DNA from: Mycobacterium sp. IDR2000157661
GTDB lineage: Bacteria > Actinomycetota > Actinomycetes > Mycobacteriales > Mycobacteriaceae
DNA length: 64,000 nucleotides
Direction of reading: 5' to 3'
Assembly (NCBI RefSeq): GCF_022317005.1
Contig: NZ_CP081006.1
Span: 3,038,001-3,102,000 of the forward strand
Shown: positions 28,061 through 36,284 of the stretch, in pieces
Position numbering within the stretch: position 1 is the stretch's first letter
Layout of the letters: each line of letters opens with the position of its first letter
Position numbers and translations under genes: made by a program
Notes under the pieces: model-generated
Database searches by the model: none
What the model was told of the DNA's origin: nothing
What the model saw: the letters and a program-made list of their open reading frames with translations, nothing else

Positions 28061-29140
28061 CTAAGTGATCGCCGCCAGCGCCGCTCGGGTGTCTAGGTCG
28101 ATGAACGCCGCGGAATACCGCTGGGCCAACGCCAGGCAGATGTCGGCGCCCTGCCACGCGTCGCCGCCGGACAGCGTGGCCATCCAGATGGCCAGCCCGT
28201 GGGCGACCGATGCACGGTACCGCAGCCAGACCTCGTCGGCGGACGGCTTCTCGTCGGCGGGCAGGGCGAGCGCGCCGCGGTACTCCTCGAGCAGTTCCCG
28301 CTCGGCGCGGCGACGGTCCTCGATCGTCAGCGCGCCCTGCAGGAAGTACCCCAGATCCAGCGACCAGTTGCCGCGCCGCGCCATCTGCCAGTCGAGGAAG
28401 CCGACGTCGTCACCGGGCAGGACGTAGGTGTTGCCGATGTGCGGATCGCCGTGCAGCAAGGTCTGTGGTGACGCCGGGGATTTAGTCAGCGTCGCGATGT
28501 AGCGCGCCCAGATGTCGACGAACAAATCGGTGCCGTTCAGCGCGATGATCTCGGCAGCGACGGTGTTGCCGAGCCGCTGGTGGGCGATGTGCAGCGGTGC
28601 GTGCTCGAGCCCTTCGAACGCGACGAACGGCTCGAGCCAGTCCAGCGCCGGAGTCGCGGCCAGCCGGTGGCCCCAGAACCGGCCGTGCATCCGGGCGAGT
28701 CCGCGAACACCGTTGGCCACCTGCTCGATCGACATCGGCCGCGTGGCGTCGCGTGGGTCGGCGCCGCGGGCGACGACATCCTCCATGATCATCAGGAAAT
28801 TGGCGCCCGGCTCGTCGATCAGCGCCGCGTAGACGGTCGGATGGTCGAGGGGTACCTCCACGCCCGAATTGAACAGTCGCGGCTCGTGGAACAGGCCGCT
28901 GGTGAGCGCCACCAGTTCGGCGTGCTCGGGGTCGACCGCCTTGGCGAACACCGCCGTCGGCCCTGACCCCGCCGAGTACCGCAGCGCCAACCGGGCGCGC
29001 CGATTGGTGCCGTCGTCGCGCGAGGCGACGGTGACACTGTCGACCGTGGCGCCCGGAAAGTGCCCGGCGAGCGCCGCGGTCATCCAGCTCGGCGTGATTT
29101 CCTCCCAGCTACGGGGAAGGGACAACTCCGCTGCGGTCAC
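28061..29140 (-). CDS. Aminoglycoside phosphotransferase-fold kinase-like protein
   Basis: A 359-residue protein with the APH/choline kinase fold. The catalytic loop is LLHGDPHIGNTYV and the metal-binding aspartate lies in VGFLDWQMARRG. It starts at GTG 29140, seven bases after the mycofactocin-type SDR gene on the same strand. In mycobacteria such proteins often lie among fatty acid and sterol catabolic genes, where some relatives phosphorylate hydroxyacyl substrates. A second, different kinase of this fold is encoded at 50505-51536. The substrate here is unknown. Confidence 0.86.
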   Translation of the reverse strand: MTAAELSLPRSWEEITPSWMTAALAGHFPGATVDSVTVASRDDGTNRRARLALRYSAGSGPTAVFAKAVDPEHAELVALTSGLFHEPRLFNSGVEVPLDHPTVYAALIDEPGANFLMIMEDVVARGADPRDATRPMSIEQVANGVRGLARMHGRFWGHRLAATPALDWLEPFVAFEGLEHAPLHIAHQRLGNTVAAEIIALNGTDLFVDIWARYIATLTKSPASPQTLLHGDPHIGNTYVLPGDDVGFLDWQMARRGNWSLDLGYFLQGALTIEDRRRAERELLEEYRGALALPADEKPSADEVWLRYRASVAHGLAIWMATLSGGDAWQGADICLALAQRYSAAFIDLDTRAALAAIT

Positions 29141-29147
29141 GGGTGCG

Positions 29148-29984
29148 TCACTTCAGGCAGCTGCCGCCGTCGACGGGCAGCGTCACACCGGTGATGTAGC
29201 GGCTTTCGTCGGAAGCCAGGAACAACACGGCGTTGGCGATGTCCTCGGGCTCGACCCACCCGATCGGCAGCGTGTGCATCATCTGGCCGACCACCTTCAT
29301 GTCATCGGGACCCGGGTTCTCGAGATCGGGACGGAACAGCTTCATGGTGCCCTCGTTCATGAACAGCGGGGTGTTCACGTTGGTCGGGTGCACGGAGTTG
29401 ACGCGGATGTTCTGGGCGCCGAGTTCGACGGCGAACGTCCGCATCAGACCGACGACGCCGTGCTTGGCGGCGACGTAGTGGCCGGTGTGCGGGTATGCCT
29501 TGAGGCCGCCGACCGAACTGGTCAGGATGATCGAGCCGCCGCGGCCGCCGGCCAGCATGTGGGGCACACCAGCTTTCACGGTCTTCCACACACCGCCGAG
29601 GTTGACGTCGATCATGTCGGTCCAGTCGCCCTCGCTGGTCTTGTCCAACGTTTCACCGCCATTGCCGATGCCGGCGTTGGCGACGATGATGTCGAGCCGA
29701 CCCAGCTGTTCGACACCGGTGTCGACGGCGGCCTTCAGCGCGTCGAAGTCGCGCGTGTCGACCTCGGCGGTGTAGATGCGGCGATTGTGGCCCTTGACCA
29801 GATCTGCGGTTTCTGCCAGATCCTCGGGCGTCGACAACGGAATTCGCACGCTGTCGATCTGTCGACAGATGTCGACAGCGATGATGTCGGCACCCTCCTG
29901 CGCCAGCCGCACCGCGTGCGCGCGGCCCTGGCCGCGGGCGGCGCCGGTGATGAAAGCGACCTTGCCTTCTACACGTCCAGTCAT
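29148..29984 (-). CDS. Mycofactocin-coupled SDR-family oxidoreductase
   Basis: A 278-residue SDR whose N-terminus GRVEGKVAFITGAARGQGR and DIC after the second strand are the signature of the mycofactocin-associated SDR group. Other motifs are VANAGIGNGG, LTSSVGGLKA, YVAAKHG for Tyr-xxx-Lys and ITGVTLPVDGG. Such enzymes hold NAD tightly and pass electrons to the peptide-derived cofactor mycofactocin when oxidising alcohols. The ATG at 29984 has GAGGA six bases upstream. It sits between a P450 and a kinase-like gene, so it may oxidise the alcohol made by the P450. Confidence 0.9.
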   Translation of the reverse strand: MTGRVEGKVAFITGAARGQGRAHAVRLAQEGADIIAVDICRQIDSVRIPLSTPEDLAETADLVKGHNRRIYTAEVDTRDFDALKAAVDTGVEQLGRLDIIVANAGIGNGGETLDKTSEGDWTDMIDVNLGGVWKTVKAGVPHMLAGGRGGSIILTSSVGGLKAYPHTGHYVAAKHGVVGLMRTFAVELGAQNIRVNSVHPTNVNTPLFMNEGTMKLFRPDLENPGPDDMKVVGQMMHTLPIGWVEPEDIANAVLFLASDESRYITGVTLPVDGGSCLK

Positions 29985-30016
29985 TGGTTTCCTCAATTCT
30001 TCGTTCTTGCAGGGGA

Positions 30017-31231
30017 TCACAGAAGATTGGCGGGCATCGACTCCCAGCCGCGAACGGTTGAGGTCGGCGACAGCTTTGCGTTGGCCAGATCGACGTCCCA
30101 GTCAGGGAAGCGCTTGAGGATTTCCTCCAAGGCGATGCGGCCCTCGAGCCGCGCGAGGGCGGAACCGAGGCAGTAGTGGGTGCCGACGCTGAATGCCAAG
30201 TGTTGACGACTCTTTCGATGGATGTCGAACGCGTCACCGTCCGGGGGGAATTGGCGGTGGTCGCGGACAGCGGCGCCGATCAACATCATCATCACGCTGC
30301 CCTCTGGCACCGTCCTACCGTAGAGCTCGACATCGCGGGTGGCGTATCGGGCCACATGCGGGGCGGGCGGCTCGAACCGCAGCAACTCCTCGATCGCCTG
30401 GGGGACCAGCGCGGGATTGTTCGCGAGTTCACGGCGCTGTGCCGGGTGTTCGGCAAGTACCTTGCCTGCCCAGCCGATCAGTCGGGTCGTCGTCTCGTTA
30501 CCCGCGCCGGCCACCACGTTGAGGTACGTCAGCAGTTCCTGGCGAGTCAGGCGACGGGTGACACCGGTCTCGTCCACGAATTCCGCGTTCAACAGCTCGG
30601 TCATGATGTCATCGGACGGGTGGTCGATCCGCCAGTCGATGTAGGCCTCGAAGAGCTCGCCGACGGCGAACTCGGTTCCCGCTTTCATGGGTTTGCCGGC
30701 CTCTGTGCGCAGTTGGTCGTTCGCGTGGTCGCGGATCGTCTCTTGATCGTCCGCCGGGATGCCCAACAGCGCGCTGATCACCTTCATCGGCATCTGGGCG
30801 CCGAGGTCGGCGACGAAGTCGAATTGATTAGCGCCGATCAGCGGGTCCAGACTCTGTGCGCAGTACTCGCGGATGATCGGTTCGAGAGCGTGGATCTTGC
30901 GGGGGGTGAACATTTGGGCGAGCAGCTTGCGGTGGATGTCATGAATCGGCGGGTCCTCGAAAATGACTGTGCCGGGAGGCATCTCCAGGTTCGCCTTGAT
31001 CAGTTCGAGAATCGCGCCCCGGGCCGAACTGAATGTCTCCCAATCGACCAGGGCCTTGTTGACATCGGCGAAGCGGCTGACCGCGTAGAAGTCGTGTTGC
31101 TCGTTGTAGTACAGCGGCTGCTCCTCACGGAGCCGCCGAAACATCGGGTAAGGATCGGCGTTCAGCTCGACGTCGTACGGATCGAAGTAGACGGCGTCAA
31201 TGGCCGGGCGGTGCTCAGCACTGATCGTCAC
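30017..31231 (-). CDS. Cytochrome P450
   Basis: A 404-residue P450. Oxygen-binding I helix: VAGAGNETTTRL. ExxR motif: EELLR. Haem-binding loop: FSVGTHYCLGSALARLEG. The GTG at 31231, six bases after GAGAGG, is preferred; the frame continues upstream without coding character. It starts 32 bases ahead of the mycofactocin-type SDR, with the kinase-like gene downstream, so hydroxylation followed by alcohol oxidation is a plausible sequence. No ferredoxin gene is beside it. Two GAGAA-N5-TTCTC palindromes occur in the upstream 290 bases, suggesting control by the adjacent TetR protein. Confidence 0.91.
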   Translation of the reverse strand: MTISAEHRPAIDAVYFDPYDVELNADPYPMFRRLREEQPLYYNEQHDFYAVSRFADVNKALVDWETFSSARGAILELIKANLEMPPGTVIFEDPPIHDIHRKLLAQMFTPRKIHALEPIIREYCAQSLDPLIGANQFDFVADLGAQMPMKVISALLGIPADDQETIRDHANDQLRTEAGKPMKAGTEFAVGELFEAYIDWRIDHPSDDIMTELLNAEFVDETGVTRRLTRQELLTYLNVVAGAGNETTTRLIGWAGKVLAEHPAQRRELANNPALVPQAIEELLRFEPPAPHVARYATRDVELYGRTVPEGSVMMMLIGAAVRDHRQFPPDGDAFDIHRKSRQHLAFSVGTHYCLGSALARLEGRIALEEILKRFPDWDVDLANAKLSPTSTVRGWESMPANLL

Positions 31232-31358
31232 GGGTCGCCTCTCGCCAGACCGGGGTCGCGTAAGACATAGGGCAGCTGGATGTCTCACAACTCTGGCATC
31301 CGTCATACGAACGTGTCAACAAGAGACTCATTCTTGACAATTTGTACTCTCTGCTTAG

Positions 31359-31373
31359 GAGAATGTTCTTCTC
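31359..31373. promoter_or_regulatory. GAGAA-N5-TTCTC operator candidate upstream of P450
   Basis: GAGAATGTTCTTCTC has exact five-base arms and a five-base spacer, 128 bases upstream of the P450 start. It belongs to the family also seen at 1494, 31485, 32300 and 41310. Confidence 0.55.
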
Positions 31374-31483
31374 AAGCAGCGCTTGAAGTCGAAAACACCG
31401 ATGAGCTCGGTTCGCGAGGGGCGCGACGGCCCGACTCCCCGCAGGAAGACGTCGACGCGCCGGGCGGCCTGGGGGTCGTCGAG

Positions 31484-31500
31484 TGAGAACCTAGTTCTCA
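31484..31500. promoter_or_regulatory. GAGAA-N5-TTCTC operator candidate
   Basis: TGAGAACCTAGTTCTCA is a perfect palindrome with six-base arms. It lies in the gap between the TetR gene and the P450 gene on the leftward strand. Confidence 0.55.
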
Positions 31501-31504
31501 GAAG

Positions 31505-31521
31505 CAAGAACGCGATTCTTG
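31505..31521. promoter_or_regulatory. Related palindrome CAAGAA-N5-TTCTTG
   Basis: CAAGAACGCGATTCTTG has six-base arms with the same five-base spacer as the neighbouring sites and ends three bases from the TetR stop codon. It may be a degenerate second site of a tandem operator. Confidence 0.4.
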
Positions 31522-31523
31522 AG

Positions 31524-32243
31524 CTAGTCGGCTGCGAATCCGTGCGAACAGAAATCCCAGACTTCGTCGGCCGTGATGGGATGGGCCGTGCCGTCCCCGG
31601 CCTCGCCACTGGACTGTGCCACGAACATGACTGTCTGCATCGTCATGGCGGCCATCCGCTTCGCGTTGATGCCGTCCCGCAGTTGACCTGCGGCGCTGGC
31701 CGCTTCCATGAGCTCGGTGAGCAAGGCCAGCAGCGGTGCGTGAGCGATTTTCACTTCCGACGGGTGCGACAGCAGCAGGCGCGGCGCGAAGTCGGTGAAC
31801 AGCGGGCGCTTGGCGGTCGGGTCGGGACGCGACGACTCGAAGAGCAGTGTGACGGCGACCTTGAGCCGCTCGATCGGCTCGTCCTCGGTGGTCGTGGCGG
31901 CGCGGATCTGATCCGCCGAACGGCTCAGTGCGTCTTCGAACAACGCCAGCAACAGTTCGTGTTTCCCGTCGAACTGCAGGTAGAAGCTGCGCAGCGACTG
32001 CCGCGACCGGTCAACGACTTCCTGCACGGTGAAGTCCGTGCTGCCCTTCTCGATGATGATGGCCTGGGCGGCGTCGAGGAACCGCTGCACCCGCTGCGCG
32101 GCCCGGAGCTTCGCGGTCTTGATCGACCGCTCGACCGCGCGCTGCTTCCAGGCCGGCTCTTCGCTGGGGGTCGTCACCGGCGGCTCAGACGCCGACCGAC
32201 TGGGGAGAACATGGACTGACTGTACCGGAGAACGCCTTGCCAT
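31524..32243 (-). CDS. TetR-family transcriptional regulator, candidate GAGAA-site regulator
   Basis: From the ATG at 32243 (MARRSPVQSVHV) this is a 239-residue TetR regulator. An N-terminal extension of about 35 residues precedes the helix-turn-helix (AAQRVQRFLDAAQAIIIEKG, then TVQEVVDRSRQSLRSFYLQF). The C-terminal domain contains a long helix rich in leucine. It diverges from an acyl-CoA dehydrogenase gene. Palindromes of the GAGAA-N5-TTCTC type occur 57 bases upstream of its start and also beyond its stop codon, so self-regulation and control of both flanking transcripts are likely. The ligand may be an acyl-CoA. Confidence 0.87.
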   Translation of the reverse strand: MARRSPVQSVHVLPSRSASEPPVTTPSEEPAWKQRAVERSIKTAKLRAAQRVQRFLDAAQAIIIEKGSTDFTVQEVVDRSRQSLRSFYLQFDGKHELLLALFEDALSRSADQIRAATTTEDEPIERLKVAVTLLFESSRPDPTAKRPLFTDFAPRLLLSHPSEVKIAHAPLLALLTELMEAASAAGQLRDGINAKRMAAMTMQTVMFVAQSSGEAGDGTAHPITADEVWDFCSHGFAAD

Positions 32244-32299
32244 TGCGGTCCTCGACCCCCTCGCGGCCAACGTGTCAGAGATTGTAACTTGCGCACCAT

Positions 32300-32314
32300 G
32301 AGAATAGTATTCTC
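32300..32314. promoter_or_regulatory. GAGAA-N5-TTCTC operator candidate, divergent TetR/FadE promoter
   Basis: GAGAATAGTATTCTC is a perfect palindrome with seven-base arms around a single base, fitting the GAGAA-N5-TTCTC family. It is 57 bases from the TetR start and 51 bases from the acyl-CoA dehydrogenase start. CATAAT at 32339-32344 could be the -10 box of the rightward gene. Confidence 0.6.
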
Positions 32315-32364
32315 GTTTTCGAGATAATAGAAGCCCTACATAATTTTCACTGGCGGGAGGCCCC

Positions 32365-33552
32365 GTGCAGCTCACTTTCGACACCGACGTCGAGGCGTTC
32401 CGCGCCGAGTTCAACACCTTCCTGGATGAACATCTTCCGCCCGACGCCGTCGCGTTGGCGCGGTCCGGGTCGAGCAGCGACGTTCCCGGCTGGGCCCGTG
32501 CCTGGCAGCGGCTGATGTTCGACAACGGCTGGCTGCTTCCGGGTTACCCGCCGGAGTTCGGCGGGCGTAACGCGACGATCCTGCAGCAGTACGTGCATCA
32601 GCAGGAGCTTGCGCGTCGGCGCGCTTACCTGACGTACAACCCGCAGGGCGTCGGCATCATCTCCGCCTCGCTGATCTCGTTCGGCACTCTCGAGCAGCAA
32701 CGGCGCTGGGCGGTGCCGATCCTGCGTGCCGACATCACCGCGTCGTTGGGGATGAGCGAACCCGGCGCCGGCTCGGATCTGGCGTCCCTGCGCACGAGGG
32801 CTGAGTTGGTCTCGGACGCCGACGGGCCCTACTTCGTCGTCAACGGGCAGAAGGTGTGGACCTCGGGTGCGCACGACGCCGACGTGCTGTTGACGTTCGT
32901 CCGCACCGATCCGGACGCCGCCAAGCACAAGGGCATCAGCGTGCTGATGATCCCGACCGATCTGCCCGGCGTGGTGCGACGGCCGTTCGCGTCGGTGTGC
33001 GACCGGGGTGACCTGGACTTCAACGAGGTCTTCTTCAACGACGTCCGGGTCCCTGCGGAGAACCTCGTCGGTCCGCTGAACGAGGGCTGGCGGGTCGCCA
33101 ACGGATCGCTCGGCCATGAGCGGAACATGTTGTGGCTGAGCTACGCCGACCGCCTGCAGGAGTTGGTCGAGGATTTCGTGCCCTCCTCTGCGCTGGACCG
33201 TGACCGCTACGCCGGCCTGGTGATGGACAACCAGGCGTTGCGCCTGCTCGGCTCGGTGGCGCTGGCCCGCGCCGCGCGAGGCGAAGAGGACGTTCCCGCG
33301 CTGAGCGTGCTCAAACTTCTCGGTTCCGAGGCGTCTCAGTCGGCGACGGAGTACGCGCTGTCGGCGATGGGCGCCGACGGGCTGAACCACCCGGACTTCT
33401 CGGGCCCGTACAGCGCGCAGCACCTCGACTTGTACCGCAGCGGCTGGTTCGAACGCTACGTCCGTACCTTCGGTGGCACCATCGCCGGTGGCACGTCGGA
33501 GATCCAACGCAACATCATCGCCCAGCGCCTGCTGGGCCTGCCCCGCAAGTAG
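32365..33552 (+). CDS. Acyl-CoA dehydrogenase (FadE-type)
   Basis: A 395-residue flavoprotein with a GTG start behind GGGAGG. It has SLGMSEPGAGSDLASL, KVWTSGAHDAD and the C-terminal GGTIAGGTSEIQRNIIAQRLLG, all family blocks. In the place where many acyl-CoA dehydrogenases have their catalytic glutamate (YEGT) this protein has AGGT, so the base must sit elsewhere, as in isovaleryl-CoA-type or heteromeric sterol-type enzymes. It should introduce a double bond in an acyl-CoA. A close paralogue is encoded at 56727-57905. The crotonase gene follows after 12 bases and probably acts next. Confidence 0.91.
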   Translation: MQLTFDTDVEAFRAEFNTFLDEHLPPDAVALARSGSSSDVPGWARAWQRLMFDNGWLLPGYPPEFGGRNATILQQYVHQQELARRRAYLTYNPQGVGIISASLISFGTLEQQRRWAVPILRADITASLGMSEPGAGSDLASLRTRAELVSDADGPYFVVNGQKVWTSGAHDADVLLTFVRTDPDAAKHKGISVLMIPTDLPGVVRRPFASVCDRGDLDFNEVFFNDVRVPAENLVGPLNEGWRVANGSLGHERNMLWLSYADRLQELVEDFVPSSALDRDRYAGLVMDNQALRLLGSVALARAARGEEDVPALSVLKLLGSEASQSATEYALSAMGADGLNHPDFSGPYSAQHLDLYRSGWFERYVRTFGGTIAGGTSEIQRNIIAQRLLGLPRK

Positions 33553-33564
33553 AAGGACTGGGTC

Positions 33565-34347
33565 ATGTACATCGACTACGAGGTCAGCGACCGCATCGCG
33601 ACCATCACGCTGAACCGCCCGGAGGCCGCCAACGCCCAGAATCCCGAGCTGCTCGACGAACTCGACGCCGCATGGACGCGCGCCGCCGAGGACAACGACG
33701 TCTCGGTGATCGTGTTGCGCGCCAACGGCAAACACTTCTCGGCGGGCCATGACATGCGGGGCGGCGGGCCGGTACCGGACAAGATCACGCTCGAGTTCAT
33801 CATCCAGCACGAGGCCAAGCGCTACCTGGAGTACACGTTGCGTTGGCGCAACGTGCCCAAGCCGTCGATCGCCGCGGTGCAGGGCCGGTGTATCTCCGGC
33901 GGTCTGCTGTTGTGCTGGCCGTGTGACCTCATCGTCGCCGCCGACGACGCGCAGTTCTCCGACCCGGTGGTGCTGATGGGCATCGGTGGCGTCGAATACC
34001 ACGGGCACACCTGGGAGTTGGGCCCGCGCAAGGCCAAGGAGATCCTGTTCACCGGCCGGGCGATGACGGCCGAGGAGGTCGCGGCGACCGGCATGGTGAA
34101 CCGGGTGGTGCCCCGCGACCAACTGGACACCGAGACGCGTGCGCTGGCCGAGCAGATCGCCAAGATGTCGCCGTTCGCGTTGCGACAGGCCAAGCGCGCG
34201 GTCAACCAGACGCTCGACGTGCAGGGCTTCTACGCGGCGATCCAGTCGGTGTTCGACATCCATCAGACCGGTCACGGCAACGCCCTGAGCGTGAGCGGAT
34301 GGCCGGTGCTGGTGAACCTGGACGAGATGAAAGCCAACATCAAGTAG
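33565..34347 (+). CDS. Enoyl-CoA hydratase/isomerase-family protein
   Basis: A 260-residue crotonase-fold protein of standard length. ITLNRPEAANAQNPELL is the family start, GKHFSAGHDM the first oxyanion region, and AVQGRCISGGLLLCWPCDLIVAADDA the second. The usual two active-site glutamates are not obvious in this second region, where VLMGIGGVEYHGH follows. It may thus not be a simple hydratase. It lies 12 bases behind the acyl-CoA dehydrogenase and should process its enoyl-CoA product. Downstream is a 37-base repeat with hairpin potential. Confidence 0.87.
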   Translation: MYIDYEVSDRIATITLNRPEAANAQNPELLDELDAAWTRAAEDNDVSVIVLRANGKHFSAGHDMRGGGPVPDKITLEFIIQHEAKRYLEYTLRWRNVPKPSIAAVQGRCISGGLLLCWPCDLIVAADDAQFSDPVVLMGIGGVEYHGHTWELGPRKAKEILFTGRAMTAEEVAATGMVNRVVPRDQLDTETRALAEQIAKMSPFALRQAKRAVNQTLDVQGFYAAIQSVFDIHQTGHGNALSVSGWPVLVNLDEMKANIK

Positions 34348-34365
34348 GTATGTGGCCTCCTCGGC

Positions 34366-34402
34366 GCGAGCGTGCGTGTCTGCACCCGACACGCCCTGGA
34401 AT
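34366..34402. repeat. Left copy of 37-base inverted repeat
   Basis: The segment begins GCGAGCGTGCGTGTCTG and ends CGACACGCCCTGGAAT. Its reverse complement matches 35423-35459 at 33 of 37 positions. GCGTGT and ACACGC inside it can pair as a six-base hairpin with a nine-base loop, so it may also serve as a terminator between the converging genes. Confidence 0.75.
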
Positions 34403-34421
34403 TGCGGCATGTTACGCACCG

Positions 34422-35309
34422 TCAGGCGGCGCGGGCGTGCGCGATCTGCTGGTTGACGCGTGCCACGAAGTCCCACGCCCGATGGCGGACATCGTCGGAG
34501 ACGATCGAGATAACGGTCCAGCCGACGTCCTGCAGCGCCAGTCGCCGGCGGCGGTCGTTGCGCACCGCGTCCGGGTTGGCGTGCCAGTCGACGCCGTCGT
34601 ACTCGACGGCCACGCGGCAGTCGGGCCAGGCGAAGTCGAGGCGCCGGAGTTCACCGTTTCCGTCGACGACCTCATACTGCAATTCCGGCATCTGCAACCC
34701 ACCGTCGATCATCACCAGGCGCGCCTCGCTCTCCATCGGCGACTCCGCGCGTGCGTCGGCAAGGGGCAATAGCTCGCGAACGGCAACGATCCCGCGGCGG
34801 CCGCTCTGTGACGTTGCGGCGCGCCACATCTCGGCGCATGAACAGCGCCCGGAGCGCAACGCGGCGTCGAGGGTGGCCAAGGCGCGGGGGCGACGCAGAC
34901 CGCGGGCCACCTCGACAGCCGTCCATGCCGGCGCGGTCGCGGGCCGGTCGGCCGCCATGACCAGCGGTGCACCCTCGCGCCGGTGCACGACGAGGCCGTC
35001 GACGGGACGCAACTGGTGGTGCGGCGGATTCAGCACGTGCAACTCGGGTGGCTGTTCGGTGTCGAAGCCGTGAACCGCTGCCGCGGTGGCCAAGCACACC
35101 GCGACGGTAGTCCCAGTCGTCAGGTCGAGGCCCCGCAATCGCAGTTGGTCGGTCGGCTCGCCGAGGCAGTAGACTCCTTGCCAGATTCGTTCGACTGCTC
35201 GCCGTTTCAGTACGGCCTCGAACTCGTACCTCGACACGATCGCCAGGATCTGGCCGCTGGTGGCCACTCCGCCCTGCTGGTCGAACAGGCGCTGCAAGGT
35301 TGCATCCAC
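34422..35309 (-). CDS. AbiEi-like winged-helix plus DUF559/Vsr-like endonuclease-fold protein
   Basis: A 295-residue protein. Residues 1-70 resemble the AbiEi antitoxin winged helix (LFDQQGGVATSGQILAI, then RIWQGVYCLGEP). Residues 200-290 resemble a DUF559/Vsr-type PD-(D/E)xK endonuclease domain: ESEAR, then LDFAWPDCRVAVEYDGVDWH, then RRRRLALQDVGWTVISIVSDDV. Many copies of this family occur in mycobacteria and their function is unknown. No toxin gene is beside it. It is flanked by 37-base inverted repeats and differs in role from the catabolic genes around it, consistent with an inserted unit. It could act in defence or as a homing-like nuclease. Confidence 0.82.
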   Translation of the reverse strand: MDATLQRLFDQQGGVATSGQILAIVSRYEFEAVLKRRAVERIWQGVYCLGEPTDQLRLRGLDLTTGTTVAVCLATAAAVHGFDTEQPPELHVLNPPHHQLRPVDGLVVHRREGAPLVMAADRPATAPAWTAVEVARGLRRPRALATLDAALRSGRCSCAEMWRAATSQSGRRGIVAVRELLPLADARAESPMESEARLVMIDGGLQMPELQYEVVDGNGELRRLDFAWPDCRVAVEYDGVDWHANPDAVRNDRRRRLALQDVGWTVISIVSDDVRHRAWDFVARVNQQIAHARAA

Positions 35310-35422
35310 GGCAGCAATCGTCGAACCGATCGGTGGGTGCGCGATGCAGCAGCGGGCTCAGTTGTGGATAGATTCGCAGTTGTGCACATTCACATTGACG
35401 CGAACGTGCGCACAGTGCTGAC

Positions 35423-35459
35423 ATTCCGCGGCGTGTCGGGTCCAAACACGCACGCTCGC
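35423..35459. repeat. Right copy of 37-base inverted repeat
   Basis: This is the inverted partner of 34366-34402 (33 of 37 matches), and also contains a GCGTGT/ACACGC hairpin with a nine-base loop. It lies upstream of the AbiEi/DUF559-like gene and 21 bases before the end of the next leftward gene. Confidence 0.75.
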
Positions 35460-35480
35460 GGAAAAAAGGGGGGAGGCGCG

Positions 35481-36281
35481 CTACAAGTACGCCAGGCGGG
35501 GAGCTGAGCCGCGGGCCCGCAGGCCCGCTCCGGCCCGGCGGGTGAGTTCCCGTGAGCTGCCCAACAATCCGTCGAGCACCAGCGCCCGCTTCACGTGCAC
35601 GTGCAGGTCGTGCTCTTCGGTGAACCCGATGCCGCCCAGCACCTGCTGGCAGTGCTTGGCCGCGGTGAGCGCGGCTCTGCCCGCGGCGGCCTTGGCCAGC
35701 ATCGCCGTCAGGTCCGGACTCTCGTCACCGGGCAGGCGCAGCGTCGCCTCGGCGCCCTCGATGGCCACCAGCGTCTCGGCCAACCGGTGCCGCACCGCTT
35801 GGAAGCTCGCGATCGGCTTGCCGAACTGCACCCGGTCCAGTGCGTGTCGGCGGGCCAGTGTCAACATCGCCTTGGCCGAACCGACCAGCCACCAACCCGC
35901 GGCGCGGCGGGCCTCGCCCATCCGCATCAGCTGCCCGTCGGGGACGCGGTGCAGCGGCAACCCGCCCAGAGTCGGGTCGGGCACACTCGTGCGGCTCCAC
36001 ACCACCCAGTCGCCGCCGGCGTACGGCATCGGAGGTGTCCCGCCGGGCTCGGCGCCGATGGTCTCGAGCAGCACATCGTTGAGAATCGAAGCGTGCGAAC
36101 CGGTTTCGCCCATCAGCCGGAACACCAGCGGGATCGCCTGATCCGGTATGTCGGAGAGCATGTCGGCCCAGCCGAGTTCGGCCAGCGCCGCATCGAGGTC
36201 GGCGCCGGAGGCCGACAACATGGTCTTGCGGAGTCCGTCTTCGAGCATGCCGAGTGAGTCGGCGTCAGAACCGGTGTGCAC
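35481..36281 (-). CDS. Short acyl-CoA dehydrogenase subunit
   Basis: A 266-residue acyl-CoA dehydrogenase-like protein, about 100 residues shorter than usual. The N-terminal helical and central beta domains are reduced, while the C-terminal helices are clear (ALDRVQFGKPIASFQAVRHRLAE, then QQVLGGIGFTEEHDLHVHVKRA, here spanning two adjacent blocks). Small FadE proteins of this kind pair with a full-length partner in heterotetramers such as FadE28-FadE29 or ChsE4-ChsE5. The partner is probably the gene three bases upstream. The GTG start follows GGAG by six bases. Confidence 0.87.
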   Translation of the reverse strand: MHTGSDADSLGMLEDGLRKTMLSASGADLDAALAELGWADMLSDIPDQAIPLVFRLMGETGSHASILNDVLLETIGAEPGGTPPMPYAGGDWVVWSRTSVPDPTLGGLPLHRVPDGQLMRMGEARRAAGWWLVGSAKAMLTLARRHALDRVQFGKPIASFQAVRHRLAETLVAIEGAEATLRLPGDESPDLTAMLAKAAAGRAALTAAKHCQQVLGGIGFTEEHDLHVHVKRALVLDGLLGSSRELTRRAGAGLRARGSAPRLAYL

Positions 36282-36284
36282 TCC

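Noticed and set aside
31280..31486. Small open frame in the TetR-P450 gap
   Set aside because: It contains an operator-like palindrome at 31359, has no ribosome site and no recognisable protein; the gap is better read as regulatory.
31355..31609. Leftward 84-codon frame overlapping the TetR end
   Set aside because: It overlaps the TetR coding region and two palindromes and resembles no known protein.
32347..34476. 709-codon leftward open frame
   Set aside because: Antisense to the acyl-CoA dehydrogenase and crotonase genes, which have clear family motifs and ribosome sites.
34422..35309. Type IV toxin-antitoxin pair
   Set aside because: The AbiEi-like N-terminus suggests an antitoxin, but no AbiEii-type nucleotidyltransferase gene is adjacent.
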